Shown here: in pieces, positions 9,501-17,041 of the stretch
Numbering within the stretch: position 1 is the first letter of the stretch
How the letters are laid out: each line of letters opens with the position of its first letter
Source: 9FT-COMBO-48-23 sp964400675
GTDB lineage: Bacteria; Chloroflexota; Dehalococcoidia; GIF9; UBA5629
DNA length: 64,000 nucleotides
Direction of reading: 5' to 3'
Assembly: GCA_964400675.1 (NCBI GenBank)
Contig: CAYNVO010000009.1
Location: 62,001 to 126,000, forward strand
Program-made: the position numbers and the translations under genes
The notes under the pieces: model-generated
Told to the model about the DNA's origin: nothing
Database searches by the model: none
The model's input: the letters and a program-made list of their open reading frames with translations, nothing else

Positions 9501-9765
9501 CGGTGGTCTCAATATGGTCGAGGTTTTCTACTGTTGGCGGTTTCGCCTCGATATAGCCGACTATGCTCTGCTTGTCATCCCAGACTCTGAAATCTGGATT
9601 GCCGGCTTCGGTCCTTTTGGGTAATGTGGTGATTTGAATATGCTTTTTTCCGACTGAAGCGGCGAATCCTTTGAGGAGCTCAACCAGGCTCTGATAATAG
9701 CTTGGCTCGGTGGCATCGCCTTTCCTCCCGGTCTCATATACGCTCTTAATATATGACTCCAGCAC
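6538..9765 (-). CDS. Type ISP/IIG single-chain restriction-modification enzyme, copy 1
   Basis: 1075 residues, GTG start. A single polypeptide that should both methylate adenine and cut DNA. The N-terminal nuclease-like segment has D58 in NPDFR, then E73 and K75 in YIEAKPP, a PD-ExK pattern. A helical coupler follows, then the N6-adenine methyltransferase with motif I DPAAGTLTF (about residue 362) and motif IV NPPY (about 483). The C-terminal third, with 'ILYRPFDIRDIYY', looks like the LlaBIII/type ISP specificity domain. I see no helicase motifs and no adjacent helicase or specificity gene, so it may be a stand-alone type IIG-like enzyme. It points toward, and is convergent with, the benzoyl-CoA reductase operon. 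Confidence 0.85.
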   Translation of the reverse strand: MLESYIKSVYETGRKGDATEPSYYQSLVELLKGFAASVGKKHIQITTLPKRTEAGNPDFRVWDDKQSIVGYIEAKPPTVENLDHIETTDQLKRYRSIFPNLILTNLFEFRRYRDGQLVDKVFIGRPFVLHQLRTIPPIENQDKLLKLLEQFFAFSLPRTYSAKSLAVELAKRTRFLKEQVVIEELREEEEKGTGFILGFYEAFQKYLIGGLTKEAFADLYAQTVTYGLFAARTRCENGFNRKLAYDYIPETIGILRDVFKFISLGDLPQQMEWMVDDISAVLAVADVNNILHQFYHEGKGSDPIVHFYETFLAEYDPKERERRGVYYTPEAVVSYIVRSLNILLKERFGRSDGLASGSVTVLDPAAGTLTFLAEASKLAVQEFINKYGEGGKHEFIEDHILKDFYAFELMMAPYAVGHLKMSFLLEELGYKLQKDERFKLYLTNTLEMEELEQTALPGMSSLAEESHLAGRVKKETPILVVLGNPPYSGISANASEKLMTFNKDNMYITGYRIQPDEDSGCYKLVPQMKRAKKKMETKQKTWIGELIEDYKIVDGQWFGERKHWLQDDYVKFIRFAQWKLDAAGEGVLGFITNHGYLDNPTFRGMRQSLMQSFDEIYVLDLHGYIRKKCPDGSKDKNVFDIRQGVAIALFIKKKGLEKKVFHHERWGLRELKESWLLDNDIKTTEWKQLQPNSPYYFFVPKVEAHRELYSKFCRITDVFPINVTGIVTARDKFVIDFDVDTLKRRIAMFRDLSLSDEVIKQGFKLSDTRGWKLAKARKELAKDEKWDKHFARILYRPFDIRDIYYTTKMVDWPRPEIMRHMMQDNLGLCTNREVNGGFRHVLCTCNIINDCTVSLETKERTYLFPLYLHPDTDKKDMFSHLESGERQPNLNPKLVKALAEVYAKEPTPDAIFYYIYGVLYANTYRSKYAEFLKADFPRVPFTKDYDLFLKIGEHGKRLADLHLMKSVELDNPIARLQGSGDCKVEKPNCKREEKRIYINKSQYFEGVEGEIWEYQIGGYKVAEKWLKDRKGRTLSPDDIRHYCRVVTALKRTMEVQQDIDALYPEVERETAPMDL

Positions 9766-10242
9766 CTTTGAACCCCAATCCTGGCTATTCTATCTGCTAT
9801 TATATACCAAACTTCAACCAAAATGTGCATTCCACACTTCATGCAACACGTAATGCAGGGCTGAAAGCCGCCACCGGATAATGTCCCCCGTGTCATTGCG
9901 AGTCCTTCCACTGAGGACGTGGCAATCCCGATGGTGGGTATAACATGAGATTCTTCGCGGAGTTTATCCTGAGCTGGGGGACATTCTTCGACAAGCTCAG
10001 AATGAGCGGGGGAAGAGCTTGATGAAAACAGCGAAGGGCTCAGATTCTTCGACAGGCTCAGAATGAACGGGGGAAGAGTCAGAATGAGCGGGAGCGAAGG
10101 GCTCCTTCAGAATGACAGGCGTAGGGCAATATCGCCGCGTCGTCCCAATGCAATCGGGACTCCTCGCGATGACAGAAATCTATAAGCCGACAAATACAAA
10201 TTGTGCTAGAATAGTTATACTTTAAGGAGAGGAGGGTGATGG
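9766..10242. repeat. Dispersed CATTCTGAG-type repeat block, no gene seen
   Basis: About 480 bases without a credible gene. At least four imperfect copies of a roughly 25-base unit, GATTCTTCGACAGGCTCAGAATGA in one orientation, lie in 9950-10110, with related 'GTCATTGCGAGTCC..' and 'CAATGCAATCGGGACTCC' pieces. The last 30 bases before the next gene hold its ribosome binding site AAGGAGAGGAGG. Confidence 0.7.
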
Positions 10243-11793
10243 ATGAGATTAATCCTGCTGGTTCTGACTGCCATTCTGGTGCTGGGCCTGGTTACAACAG
10301 GCTCCGCTGTTTCGCCATGCCCTGCTGCCGCCTCCAGTTCCCCGGCGATTGAAGCTATCCCCACCATCAAAAATGCCACCTTATGCAATGGAAAAACCAC
10401 TCCGAGTAAAGCCGCTTTCCAGGCATCATACCTTTCCCTGACACTCAGCACCGATAAGTCCATATATCTGACCGGTGAGACTGTAAATATTACCGTCAGC
10501 ACAAATGCCACCAATACTCATATTCGTGTGCTGGCTCAGCTTCCGGGCGGTCATCAGGAAACAATCGGGAGCTTCACTACAAACGCAACACATACGCTAT
10601 CATGGACGGCACCGTCAACACCAGGGGTGGTAACACTCACCTGTGAAGCCGACGCCTTTATGGAAGTATGGGACACCTGCTCCAGATATGTATGTGTCGA
10701 CGACGATTGCTTGTGGGAGTATTATCCCTGTCTCCGTTCTATACCAGTCACCGACAACGCGGCTTCTAACGTCCGCATTTTCAGCCGGACGACATCCATA
10801 TCCGGCAATATCATCGATACCAATCAGCGACCGGTTCCCGGGGCTGCTATCTACCTTGCCAGCACCAGGCAGAGCACAACGTCAAACGGCGACGGATATT
10901 ATGAATTTAGCTCCTATCAGCTTGATAACAACTACGCTTTGCTTAACCAGATACCTACGGTTACAGAAACTGTCTCCGTTGAGGCAATCGCCTGTGAACC
11001 AGAGCCGGGCAAAACCATACAGGTTCAGGCTGAAAGCACTTCTTCCAACATCAACTTCACCCCGAAACGTGCTTTCTATCCGCCGGACATCGATTTATCT
11101 GAATTCAACTTCGACGCTTTTCCCGGCTGGCAAGAAGCTAATGACTATTCCACATGGCAGAACATACTGGGGATTACCATTGATGGAACGGTGGAACCGG
11201 GAAAGCTATCATACGGTACCAAGGATATATCGCCACAGTTATTCAACATCGGTGATAAAAAACTGTATCTCGTCACCAATCCTGAATTCGGCCACTACTT
11301 TCTGGAACTCCAGGGCGCTCAAAACACAGGCTATACAGTTGCCGCTGCCACAACCCTGAACAACCTTTACTTCGAACCAGTGACCGTAAGCGGAAGTATA
11401 GAAGGCAAAAATGACCAGAGGCTTAAACTCACGGTCAACCCTGGCGGAATCGAGTTAAAAGTAATTAAGTCAGCTTCTCCTCTTCTCTTTATTATTCCTG
11501 CAGTTGTCGTGCTTCTCGGCGGATTAATGGCTGCCTATTTCCTCACCCGCGGAAAATTCCACGGCACCGTAAAAACATTCATCAGCCGCAAATCGCCAAA
11601 GACGAAGCTGGCAACCGGGATAAAGGCAAAAGTGAAATCCACAGCGACAAAGATAGAAGATGATTCCGCAGTGACAAAGATAAAAGTGAAATCCACAGCG
11701 ACAAAGATAGAAGATAATTCCGCAGCGACAAAGATAAAAGTGAAATCTACAGCGAAAAAGACCAAAAAGAAGCAGGGGAAAGGCTGGGCTTAA
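10243..11793 (+). CDS. Secreted, membrane-anchored surface protein with a carboxypeptidase-regulatory-like domain and Lys-rich tail
   Basis: 516 residues, strong ribosome binding site GGAGAGGAGG. The N-terminal signal peptide is RLILLVLTAILVLGLVTTG. A beta-sandwich-like region follows (YLTGETVNITVSTNATNT, about 76-93). Residues about 185-215 (SGNIIDTNQRPVPGAAIYL, then DGYYEF) are a typical carboxypeptidase-regulatory/CNA-B-like fold. A transmembrane segment near residues 408-430 (LLFIIPAVVVLLGGLMAAYF) is followed by a cytoplasmic tail of 18-residue repeats rich in Lys and Thr. The topology suggests an outside domain anchored by one helix, with a basic inner tail that could touch nucleic acid or phospholipid. 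Function unknown. Confidence 0.8.
   Translation: MRLILLVLTAILVLGLVTTGSAVSPCPAAASSSPAIEAIPTIKNATLCNGKTTPSKAAFQASYLSLTLSTDKSIYLTGETVNITVSTNATNTHIRVLAQLPGGHQETIGSFTTNATHTLSWTAPSTPGVVTLTCEADAFMEVWDTCSRYVCVDDDCLWEYYPCLRSIPVTDNAASNVRIFSRTTSISGNIIDTNQRPVPGAAIYLASTRQSTTSNGDGYYEFSSYQLDNNYALLNQIPTVTETVSVEAIACEPEPGKTIQVQAESTSSNINFTPKRAFYPPDIDLSEFNFDAFPGWQEANDYSTWQNILGITIDGTVEPGKLSYGTKDISPQLFNIGDKKLYLVTNPEFGHYFLELQGAQNTGYTVAAATTLNNLYFEPVTVSGSIEGKNDQRLKLTVNPGGIELKVIKSASPLLFIIPAVVVLLGGLMAAYFLTRGKFHGTVKTFISRKSPKTKLATGIKAKVKSTATKIEDDSAVTKIKVKSTATKIEDNSAATKIKVKSTAKKTKKKQGKGWA
11629..11771 (+). repeat. 54-bp in-frame tandem repeat, about 2.6 copies
   Basis: AGTGAAATC(C/T)ACAGCG recurs at 11631, 11685 and 11739, exactly 54 bases apart. 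It encodes the 18-residue unit KVKSTATKIEDDSAVTKI at the C-terminus of the surface protein. The last copy is degenerate and ends in KKTKKKQGKG. Confidence 0.9.
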
Positions 11794-11853
11794 GGAAAGG
11801 AGGGAAGAGGAAGTAAAAAATGAAGACAGAAAGATTTGCAGAAGGTGAGGGCC

Positions 11854-12231
11854 ATGAAAATAAATAGACTAACATTATACATCTTGCTACCAATAGCTGT
11901 TCTGGTTTTGCTTGGAGCTTTATTCGCCGGCTCCGCCTGCGCACCGCCGGGAACAATACCTCGCTCATGTGTTCAATGGTATGAAAAAGGGAAACTGGAA
12001 GGTTACAACGCTGGATACGAGGAGGGCTACAGCAGGGGCAAAGATGCCGGCTACAACGAGGGCTATACTAAAGGTCTGCAAGAGGGCAAGACGCTATGTC
12101 CGCAATGTCCGACCTGCCCTAGCTGCCCTACCTGCCCCAAATACCCTGAATATCAGTATTACTATCCGTACCAATACTATCCATACTGGTACTGGGACCA
12201 CTATACCTGTCCGACTTGCCCGTCACCATAG
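11854..12231 (+). CDS. Small lipoprotein-like protein with GY repeats and a Cys-Pro track
   Basis: I place the start at the ATG after AGGTGAGG (MKINRLTL..), 125 residues; an in-frame TTG lies 18 bases upstream. A hydrophobic signal ends in FAGSAC, which could be a weak lipobox. Next comes a charged repeat of the form GYxxGYxxGxxxGYxxGY. A Cys-Pro track (CPQCPTCPSCPTCP), a Tyr-rich stretch YQYYYPYQYYPYWYW and a final CPTCP complete it. The regular CPxCP spacing suggests metal binding or cross-linking at the cell surface. It follows the previous surface-protein gene by 60 bases, so the two may form one unit. Not recognised as a named family. Confidence 0.75.
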   Translation: MKINRLTLYILLPIAVLVLLGALFAGSACAPPGTIPRSCVQWYEKGKLEGYNAGYEEGYSRGKDAGYNEGYTKGLQEGKTLCPQCPTCPSCPTCPKYPEYQYYYPYQYYPYWYWDHYTCPTCPSP

Positions 12232-12529
12232 TGCCGGCATTATAGAGGCTAATGCTACATATATTATGGCTGCATAAGAAATTGTGCAGCGGATGGTCCG
12301 AGTGCTCATTGCGCCTCCAGTAAGTGCTCAATCTGGCATCCCTGCGGTTTGCCGTAGAATCAGAGATTGGCGGGGTGAGATTAGATGTCTGCCCCACCTT
12401 TTTATTATGAATACATCTATATTCCCATATATCTTGGCTTTTTGCCTGAAAAGTAATAGAATCAGCATGTCCTTTGATTCATGGCTCAAAATAGCCAGTC
12501 TGTAAAACCAGACCACAAGGAGGAGAAAA
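12232..12529. other. Intergenic stretch without a recognised gene
   Basis: About 300 bases. A C/T-rich run, CTGCCCCACCTTTTTATT, near 12390-12407 could be the tail of a weak terminator for the preceding unit, but the opposing arm is imperfect. The ribosome binding site AAGGAGGAG of the acyl-CoA dehydrogenase closes the stretch. Confidence 0.4.
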
Positions 12530-13789
12530 ATGTTAGAGGTATTTTTGACTGAAGAGCAAAAGAAGTTCAAACTCGAGGTGCAGGACTTCGTCAAGAGCGT
12601 CCCGCGACAGCTCATACTCGATATGGATGCCGATAAGGTCAAGTTCCCCTACGAGTTCGTCAGAGAAGCTGGCAAGAGAAATCTTCTGGGCATAAGATTT
12701 CCAAAAAAATATGGCGGCAGGGACCTCAAATGGGTGGATGAAATCCTCTACATAGGAGAAATTAATAAGCTGGGCATACCGTTCGCCTGCCTCTGTTCAG
12801 TCACCTCCATCGTTGGCGAGGGCATAAATGTGTTCGGCACCGAGGCACAGAAGCAGAAATATCTAAAACCGCTTATAGCCGGCACACAGTGGGCTGGAGA
12901 GGCGCTCACCGAGCCCAGGGGCGGTTCCGACTTCTTCGGCGCCACGACCGTGGCTAGAAAGAAAGGTGACACGTATTATCTCACCGGGCAGAAGCGATTT
13001 GTCGTCGGCTCCGAAGGCGCCGATTTCTTCCTGGTGTTCGCCGTAACCAACCCCGGAGCTGGCCGAGATTCAATCAGCACCTTTATTGTCGAGAGAGACA
13101 TGGGCGTGGAGGTAAGGCATGTTTACGGCTTGATGGGCAGCCGGGGGGCGGGCACAGGAAGGCTGGTCTTCCGCGATGTGCCGGTGCCGGAGGAGAACCT
13201 GGTCGGGAAGGAGAACGAGGGAGCTAAGGTATTCTACAAGCTGATGGTGCCGGAAAGGATTCTTTCCGGCGGTGCCGGCGGTCCCAGAGCTATACTGGAA
13301 ATAGCCGCCAGGTACGCCAACAAGAGAAAGGCTTTCGGCCAGACCATAAGGAATTTCGAGGGAGTCAGCTTCAAGATAGCCGACTGTGTAACCAAGCTCG
13401 ATGCCGTCAGCGCCCTATCCTATGCCGTAGCCAAAACGATAGATGAAGGCATAGGCACGCCGGGTTATCAAAGGAGGCTGGTGTCCGAGGTCAAGAAATT
13501 GGCTACGCAAACAAATTGGGAAGTGGTAAACGACGCCATGCAGATTCTCGGCGGAATCGGATACACCAACGTCTACCCCGTAGAGCGAGCGCTCAGAGAA
13601 GCCAGGCTGGCAATGATATGGACCGGCAGTAGCGAAATCATGAATTTAATCATCCAGCACGAATATTACAAGGAAATACTGGCTAAAGGGGTCGAGGGCA
13701 GGGATATCGAAGCCGACGTCGCCCTTACCGAAGAACAGCTTTCTGAAGAGAGGATTTACGAGCCGGAACCCATACCCACCGCACCTTAA
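12530..13789 (+). CDS. Acyl-CoA dehydrogenase family protein
   Basis: 419 residues, FAD enzyme that desaturates acyl-CoA at the alpha-beta bond. ATG follows AAGGAGGAG. Family blocks are EALTEPRGGSDF (about 124-135), the 'RKAFGQTIRNFEGV' helix and ILGGIGYTNVYPVER. At the usual catalytic glutamate position of the (Y)EGTSEI motif the sequence reads IWTGSSEIM, so the base is Thr365. An alternative glutamate, E242 in VPERILSGG, aligns with the helix-G catalytic base of isovaleryl-CoA and long-chain dehydrogenases. It is therefore probably active but belongs to that base-swapped group. No electron-transfer flavoprotein genes are nearby. Confidence 0.85.
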   Translation: MLEVFLTEEQKKFKLEVQDFVKSVPRQLILDMDADKVKFPYEFVREAGKRNLLGIRFPKKYGGRDLKWVDEILYIGEINKLGIPFACLCSVTSIVGEGINVFGTEAQKQKYLKPLIAGTQWAGEALTEPRGGSDFFGATTVARKKGDTYYLTGQKRFVVGSEGADFFLVFAVTNPGAGRDSISTFIVERDMGVEVRHVYGLMGSRGAGTGRLVFRDVPVPEENLVGKENEGAKVFYKLMVPERILSGGAGGPRAILEIAARYANKRKAFGQTIRNFEGVSFKIADCVTKLDAVSALSYAVAKTIDEGIGTPGYQRRLVSEVKKLATQTNWEVVNDAMQILGGIGYTNVYPVERALREARLAMIWTGSSEIMNLIIQHEYYKEILAKGVEGRDIEADVALTEEQLSEERIYEPEPIPTAP

Positions 13790-13829
13790 GTTCAACCAAC
13801 AAATGTTGCAAGGTTAAAATTATCCAAAC

Positions 13830-13858
13830 TTGACAGGACAATCATACTGTAGTACTAT
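13830..13858 (+). promoter_or_regulatory. Promoter of the first arsR
   Basis: TTGACA (13830-13835), 17-base spacer, TACTAT (13853-13858). The start point is expected near 13865, inside the downstream palindrome. Confidence 0.65.
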
Positions 13859-13878
13859 ATGCAAAGATGCGCATATAA
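13857..13878 (+). promoter_or_regulatory. ArsR-type operator upstream of arsR1
   Basis: ATATGC-N8-GCATAT palindrome overlapping the promoter start point. A related site, matching at 15 of 20 positions, precedes the permease gene at 14278-14297. The position fits autorepression by the adjacent ArsR. Confidence 0.6.
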
Positions 13879-13894
13879 GGACAGGGTTTTACAG

Positions 13895-14254
13895 ATGCGA
13901 GCGCTAGTCAAAGCTTTTAAGGCACTTTCCGACGAGACCAGGCTGAGGATTCTCAACCTGCTGCTGGAGCGTGAATGCTGCGTCTGCGAGGTTATGCAGG
14001 CACTGGATATCTCCCAACCCCGCGCCTCACGGAACCTGGGTGCCCTCTACGATGCCGGCCTCCTTAAGCTCAGACGAGAAGGACTCTGGGCACTGTATTC
14101 GATAGACAGAGAAGGTTTAAAAGAGCACTACGCGGATCTGGTTGAAGCCGTCAGAAAAGCACTGGACGGGAATGAAACAGCCTTGCAAGATAGGCAGAGA
14201 TTGAGGAACGCCAAAAGAATAGGCCCCGGCTGCGTGCTGGCAACAACCAAATAA
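13895..14254 (+). CDS. arsR: ArsR/SmtB-family metalloregulator 1
   Basis: 119 residues from the ATG at 13895 (MRALVKAFKALSDETR). An in-frame ATG at 13859 exists but lies within the operator and upstream of the predicted transcript start, so I reject it. Winged-helix repressor that leaves DNA when it binds arsenite or a related oxyanion. The sensor motif ECCVCEV (about residues 28-34) is the CxC site of classic ArsR, and the recognition helix is SQPRASRNLGALYDAGL. First gene of the arsenic island; the permease follows 73 bases later behind a similar operator. Confidence 0.9.
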   Translation: MRALVKAFKALSDETRLRILNLLLERECCVCEVMQALDISQPRASRNLGALYDAGLLKLRREGLWALYSIDREGLKEHYADLVEAVRKALDGNETALQDRQRLRNAKRIGPGCVLATTK

Positions 14255-14277
14255 CATATTTATTTTTTGCCCTAATA

Positions 14278-14297
14278 TATGCGGATATGCACATCTG
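14278..14297 (+). promoter_or_regulatory. Second ArsR1-like operator, before the permease
   Basis: ATATGCGGATATGCACATCT matches the arsR1 operator at 15 of 20 positions, with the left arm identical and the right arm degenerate. It lies about 30 bases before the permease start. Confidence 0.5.
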
Positions 14298-14327
14298 CGA
14301 ATCTAAGACGAGAGAGGATATCCAAAC

Positions 14328-15392
14328 ATGGAACTGGTTATTGAGCTTCTTAAAGGCGGCGTGGCTGCCCTACAGGACTACATCCTAGCTCACACTTTGA
14401 CCTGCCTGGTGCCTGCTTTCTTCATTGCCGGAGCCGTCTATGCACTTTTCCCCAAGGAGAAAATACTTCGCTACCTTGGACCAGATTCACCAAAATATGT
14501 CTCCTATCCCATGTCGGTTGTAGCCGGACTGTGCCTGGCTGTCTGCTCATGCACCGTCCTGCCACTGTTTGCCGGCATACGGAAAAGCGGAGCCGGTATC
14601 GGCCCGGCAATTGCCTTCCTTTATACCGCCCCGGCTACCAATATACTGGCTGTCATCTACACGGCAAGCCTGATTGGCCTCGATTTTGCCCTTGCCCGCA
14701 TCATCCTGTCAATCAGCTTTGCCCTTATCATCGGCATGAGCATGGCTGCCCTGTTCTCCGATAAAAAGCTTCAAGAGGCGACTGATGACCCACCGGCTCA
14801 AGCCTTCGCCGTGAACGAGGCGACCAAGGTTTCAAACTGGCTCTGGGTATTCTTCGCCCTTCTGGTCGCCATATTGCTCTGGGGAGCCTCGTCCCTTATA
14901 ACATGGACGGTGAAACTCATCGGGCTTGCCGTGCTCCTGGTGGCGCTGGTGCTTGTAGTCAGGCACACACTGAGCCGGGATGAAGTGATAAGCTGGATGA
15001 AGGAGACATGGTTCTTTGTGCGTTCCATCCTGCCTCTGCTGCTAATCGGTGTTTTTGTGGCTGGCATGCTCAGAGTATTAATACCGGCAGATTTCGTCGG
15101 TCAATATTTCGGCAGTTCGACGGTGGGAGCAACACTGGCGGCAGTCCTGTTCGGAGTTTTCATGTACTTCCCCACTCTGGTGGAGGTGCCCATGGCACGT
15201 ATGTTCCTTGATTTGGGCATGGGAAAGGGAGTCCTATTAGCCTACCTGCTGGCCGACCCGGTAATATCGCTGCCCAGCATCCTGGTCGTCAGACGGTTTA
15301 TCGGAAACAAGAGGCTCTTCTGGTACATAGGTCTAATAGTAGTCTGCTGCACCGCCGCCGGACTGATATACGGCTGGGTTACTAGCCTATGA
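14328..15392 (+). CDS. arsP: ArsP-type permease (DUF318 family)
   Basis: 354 residues, 8-9 hydrophobic segments. Predicted inner-membrane efflux permease; characterised ArsP members export trivalent organoarsenicals. Signature blocks are the AVCSCTVLPLFAGI motif with its vicinal cysteines (about residues 66-79), the following GAGIGPAIAFLYTAPATN, and, in the second half, YFPTLVEVPMARMFLDLGM with DPVISLPSILVVRR. The internal two-fold arrangement of 'PAT(N)' and 'DP(V)ISLPS' loops is normal for the family. Its place after arsR, and before a small CxxC thioredoxin, supports an arsenic role rather than another metal. Confidence 0.82.
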   Translation: MELVIELLKGGVAALQDYILAHTLTCLVPAFFIAGAVYALFPKEKILRYLGPDSPKYVSYPMSVVAGLCLAVCSCTVLPLFAGIRKSGAGIGPAIAFLYTAPATNILAVIYTASLIGLDFALARIILSISFALIIGMSMAALFSDKKLQEATDDPPAQAFAVNEATKVSNWLWVFFALLVAILLWGASSLITWTVKLIGLAVLLVALVLVVRHTLSRDEVISWMKETWFFVRSILPLLLIGVFVAGMLRVLIPADFVGQYFGSSTVGATLAAVLFGVFMYFPTLVEVPMARMFLDLGMGKGVLLAYLLADPVISLPSILVVRRFIGNKRLFWYIGLIVVCCTAAGLIYGWVTSL

Positions 15393-15428
15393 CATCTAAG
15401 ATATTTTGATAAACGAGAGGAGGACAAA

Positions 15429-15695
15429 ATGAACATAAAGATTCTGGGACCCGGATGCGCCAGGTGCCAGCAGCTGGAAAAGACAGTTAAAGAGGTGGTG
15501 AAAGAGCTCGGCATTGAAGCTACTGTGGAAGAGGTCAAAGACATCAAAAAGTTCTTAGATTACAATGTCATGATGACCCCAGGACTGGTAATCAATGAGC
15601 AGGTGATAAGCTCCGGCAAGCTGCCTACAAAAACAGAAGTTACACAGCTGGTCATCAATGCCTTGGATAAAGAGGAGCGTAAAAAGGGCTCTTGA
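15429..15695 (+). CDS. Small thioredoxin-fold protein (redox-active disulfide, ArsE-like position)
   Basis: 88 residues, GAGAGGAGG ribosome binding site. A miniature thioredoxin of the 'redox-active disulfide protein 2' group: NIKILGPGCARCQQLEKTV carries the CxxC at residues 10-13, MMTPGLVINEQV the cis-Pro, and SGKLPTKTEVTQLV the end. It commonly accompanies DUF318 permeases. In known arsEFG operons a small CxxC protein precedes the ArsF and ArsG genes, and this gene occupies that place. It probably reduces or carries trivalent arsenic for the permease, an inference from position. Confidence 0.8.
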   Translation: MNIKILGPGCARCQQLEKTVKEVVKELGIEATVEEVKDIKKFLDYNVMMTPGLVINEQVISSGKLPTKTEVTQLVINALDKEERKKGS

Positions 15696-15781
15696 GAAAG
15701 GATAAATCGTCCGAAGCTCTCTCACGTAGTTTTATGTGACATACGTTAAACTAAAAGCAAAATTACAATAACTGGGAGGTA

Positions 15782-15796
15782 ATGAAAACAACATGA
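15782..15796 (+). other. Four-codon minicistron overlapping the next start
   Basis: GGGAGGTA-ATG-AAA-ACA-ACA-TGA: the best ribosome binding site drives ATG at 15782, which stops at a TGA overlapping the ATG of the lipoprotein gene (ATGA at 15793-15796). Translation of the lipoprotein may depend on re-initiation. Confidence 0.4.
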
Positions 15797-16311
15797 GCAT
15801 ACCGTTTAGGTCCAAGATTTATTTACCCTTGCTTGTCATCTTGATAATCGGGCTACTGGGCGCTTGTGCAAATCCAGCTCCGCCAGCAACCCCACCACCC
15901 CCAACTCCATCATCAGAGAACCCTTCGGAATCGCCAAATATCTATTCAGTCCCGAATGAGTCATCAAACGTACCTGATAGGGTAGATGTCGTGTACTTCC
16001 ACCGAGCCAATGCGTGCCATTGCATGCAGGTAATTGAAGAAAATATACATAACACAGTACTTTTGAACTTCCAGAAAGAGCTGGACAGCGGAAAACTAAC
16101 ATTCACCTCGCTCGCTTCAGATGACAAGGTCAATGCTGCAATGGTAACGAAATATAATACCGGCCTGTTCGGCCTTTTTATCACTATAGTAAAAGATAAA
16201 ACCGAGAAAATCGTGCCTGTGGAGGAAATATGGTCGATGACGGGAGACGAGGCTAAGTATACAGAATATGTGAAGAACATTATAGCGAAGAGCCTCAATG
16301 GAGAACTGTAG
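15793..16311 (+). CDS. Thioredoxin-like lipoprotein (ArsF-like)
   Basis: 172 residues. Signal peptide YLPLLVILIIGLLGAC with a clear lipobox (LLGAC), then a Pro-rich linker (ATPPPPTPSS) and a thioredoxin-like domain beginning VDVVYFHRANACHCMQVIEE. The active site is CHC rather than CxxC, inside the 'YFHR..CHCM' context that I associate with the ArsF family of arsEFG operons. It should sit on the outer face of the membrane. Its stop codon overlaps the GTG of the next gene by one base, so the two are strongly coupled. Confidence 0.72.
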   Translation: MSIPFRSKIYLPLLVILIIGLLGACANPAPPATPPPPTPSSENPSESPNIYSVPNESSNVPDRVDVVYFHRANACHCMQVIEENIHNTVLLNFQKELDSGKLTFTSLASDDKVNAAMVTKYNTGLFGLFITIVKDKTEKIVPVEEIWSMTGDEAKYTEYVKNIIAKSLNGEL

Positions 16312-17015
16312 TGGATTTGCTCGGCTTCGCCACCGGCATAAACATACCGCTTATCTCGGCATTTCTATTGGGGCTGTTAGCCACCATCGGCCCTTGCACC
16401 ATGGCTACCAACATTGCCGCTGTTGCCTATATCAGCCGCAGGCTAACTGACCGCAAATATGCCATTATGACCGGAACGCTGTATACACTGGGACGAATGT
16501 TTACCTATTCGGTGCTTGGTATCCTTATCATCGTCATCGGACTTAACACACCCGGAGTCTCAACATTCCTGCAGATTGTCGGTGAGAAAGCCATGGGGCC
16601 ATTCCTGATAGCAATAGGACTGATACTACTATTTATTGACAGGGTTAGCTTCGGGCGGGGAAGCGGTAAATTATCAGCCATGGGAGGAAAGGTCGCCGAT
16701 TGGGGAATGATAGGCGGCTTTCCTCTTGGTGCCCTTTTTGCACTGGCTTTTTGCCCGGTCAGCGCCACCCTGTTTTTTATGGTTCTGATACCTTTAGCTC
16801 TAAAATCCACCGGTGGCGTTATCCTGCCGGCAATGTTCGCCGTCGGCACCGGACTGCCGGTCTTGGTATTTGGCACGCTTCTTTCTCTCGGCATAGCTGG
16901 AGTTGCCACCTGGATGAATGCGGTTACTAGAGTCGAAAAGATTGTCCGTATAGCAATGTCTATCGTCTTTATTGCGATAGGTGTATACTATATAATATTG
17001 TTGATTAATTCCTAG
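16311..17015 (+). CDS. CcdA-like membrane permease (ArsG-like)
   Basis: 234 residues, GTG start sharing one base with the upstream stop (TAGTG). Six hydrophobic segments in the CcdA/DsbD fold. The paired cysteine motifs GPCTMATNIAAVAYISRR (about residues 28-45) and FCPVSATLFFMVLIPL (about 147-162) are those used to pass electrons or thiols across the membrane. Directly coupled to the thioredoxin-like lipoprotein, it matches the ArsF-ArsG pair linked to resistance against trivalent aromatic arsenicals. A generic cytochrome c-biogenesis role is less likely because no heme-handling genes are present. Confidence 0.75.
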   Translation: MDLLGFATGINIPLISAFLLGLLATIGPCTMATNIAAVAYISRRLTDRKYAIMTGTLYTLGRMFTYSVLGILIIVIGLNTPGVSTFLQIVGEKAMGPFLIAIGLILLFIDRVSFGRGSGKLSAMGGKVADWGMIGGFPLGALFALAFCPVSATLFFMVLIPLALKSTGGVILPAMFAVGTGLPVLVFGTLLSLGIAGVATWMNAVTRVEKIVRIAMSIVFIAIGVYYIILLINS

Positions 17016-17041
17016 ACTACTTTGTGCAACCACCTGAAAAC

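Noticed and set aside
13859..13894. Upstream ATG of arsR1
   Set aside because: Lies in the operator, before the predicted transcript start, and adds 12 residues not expected for ArsR.
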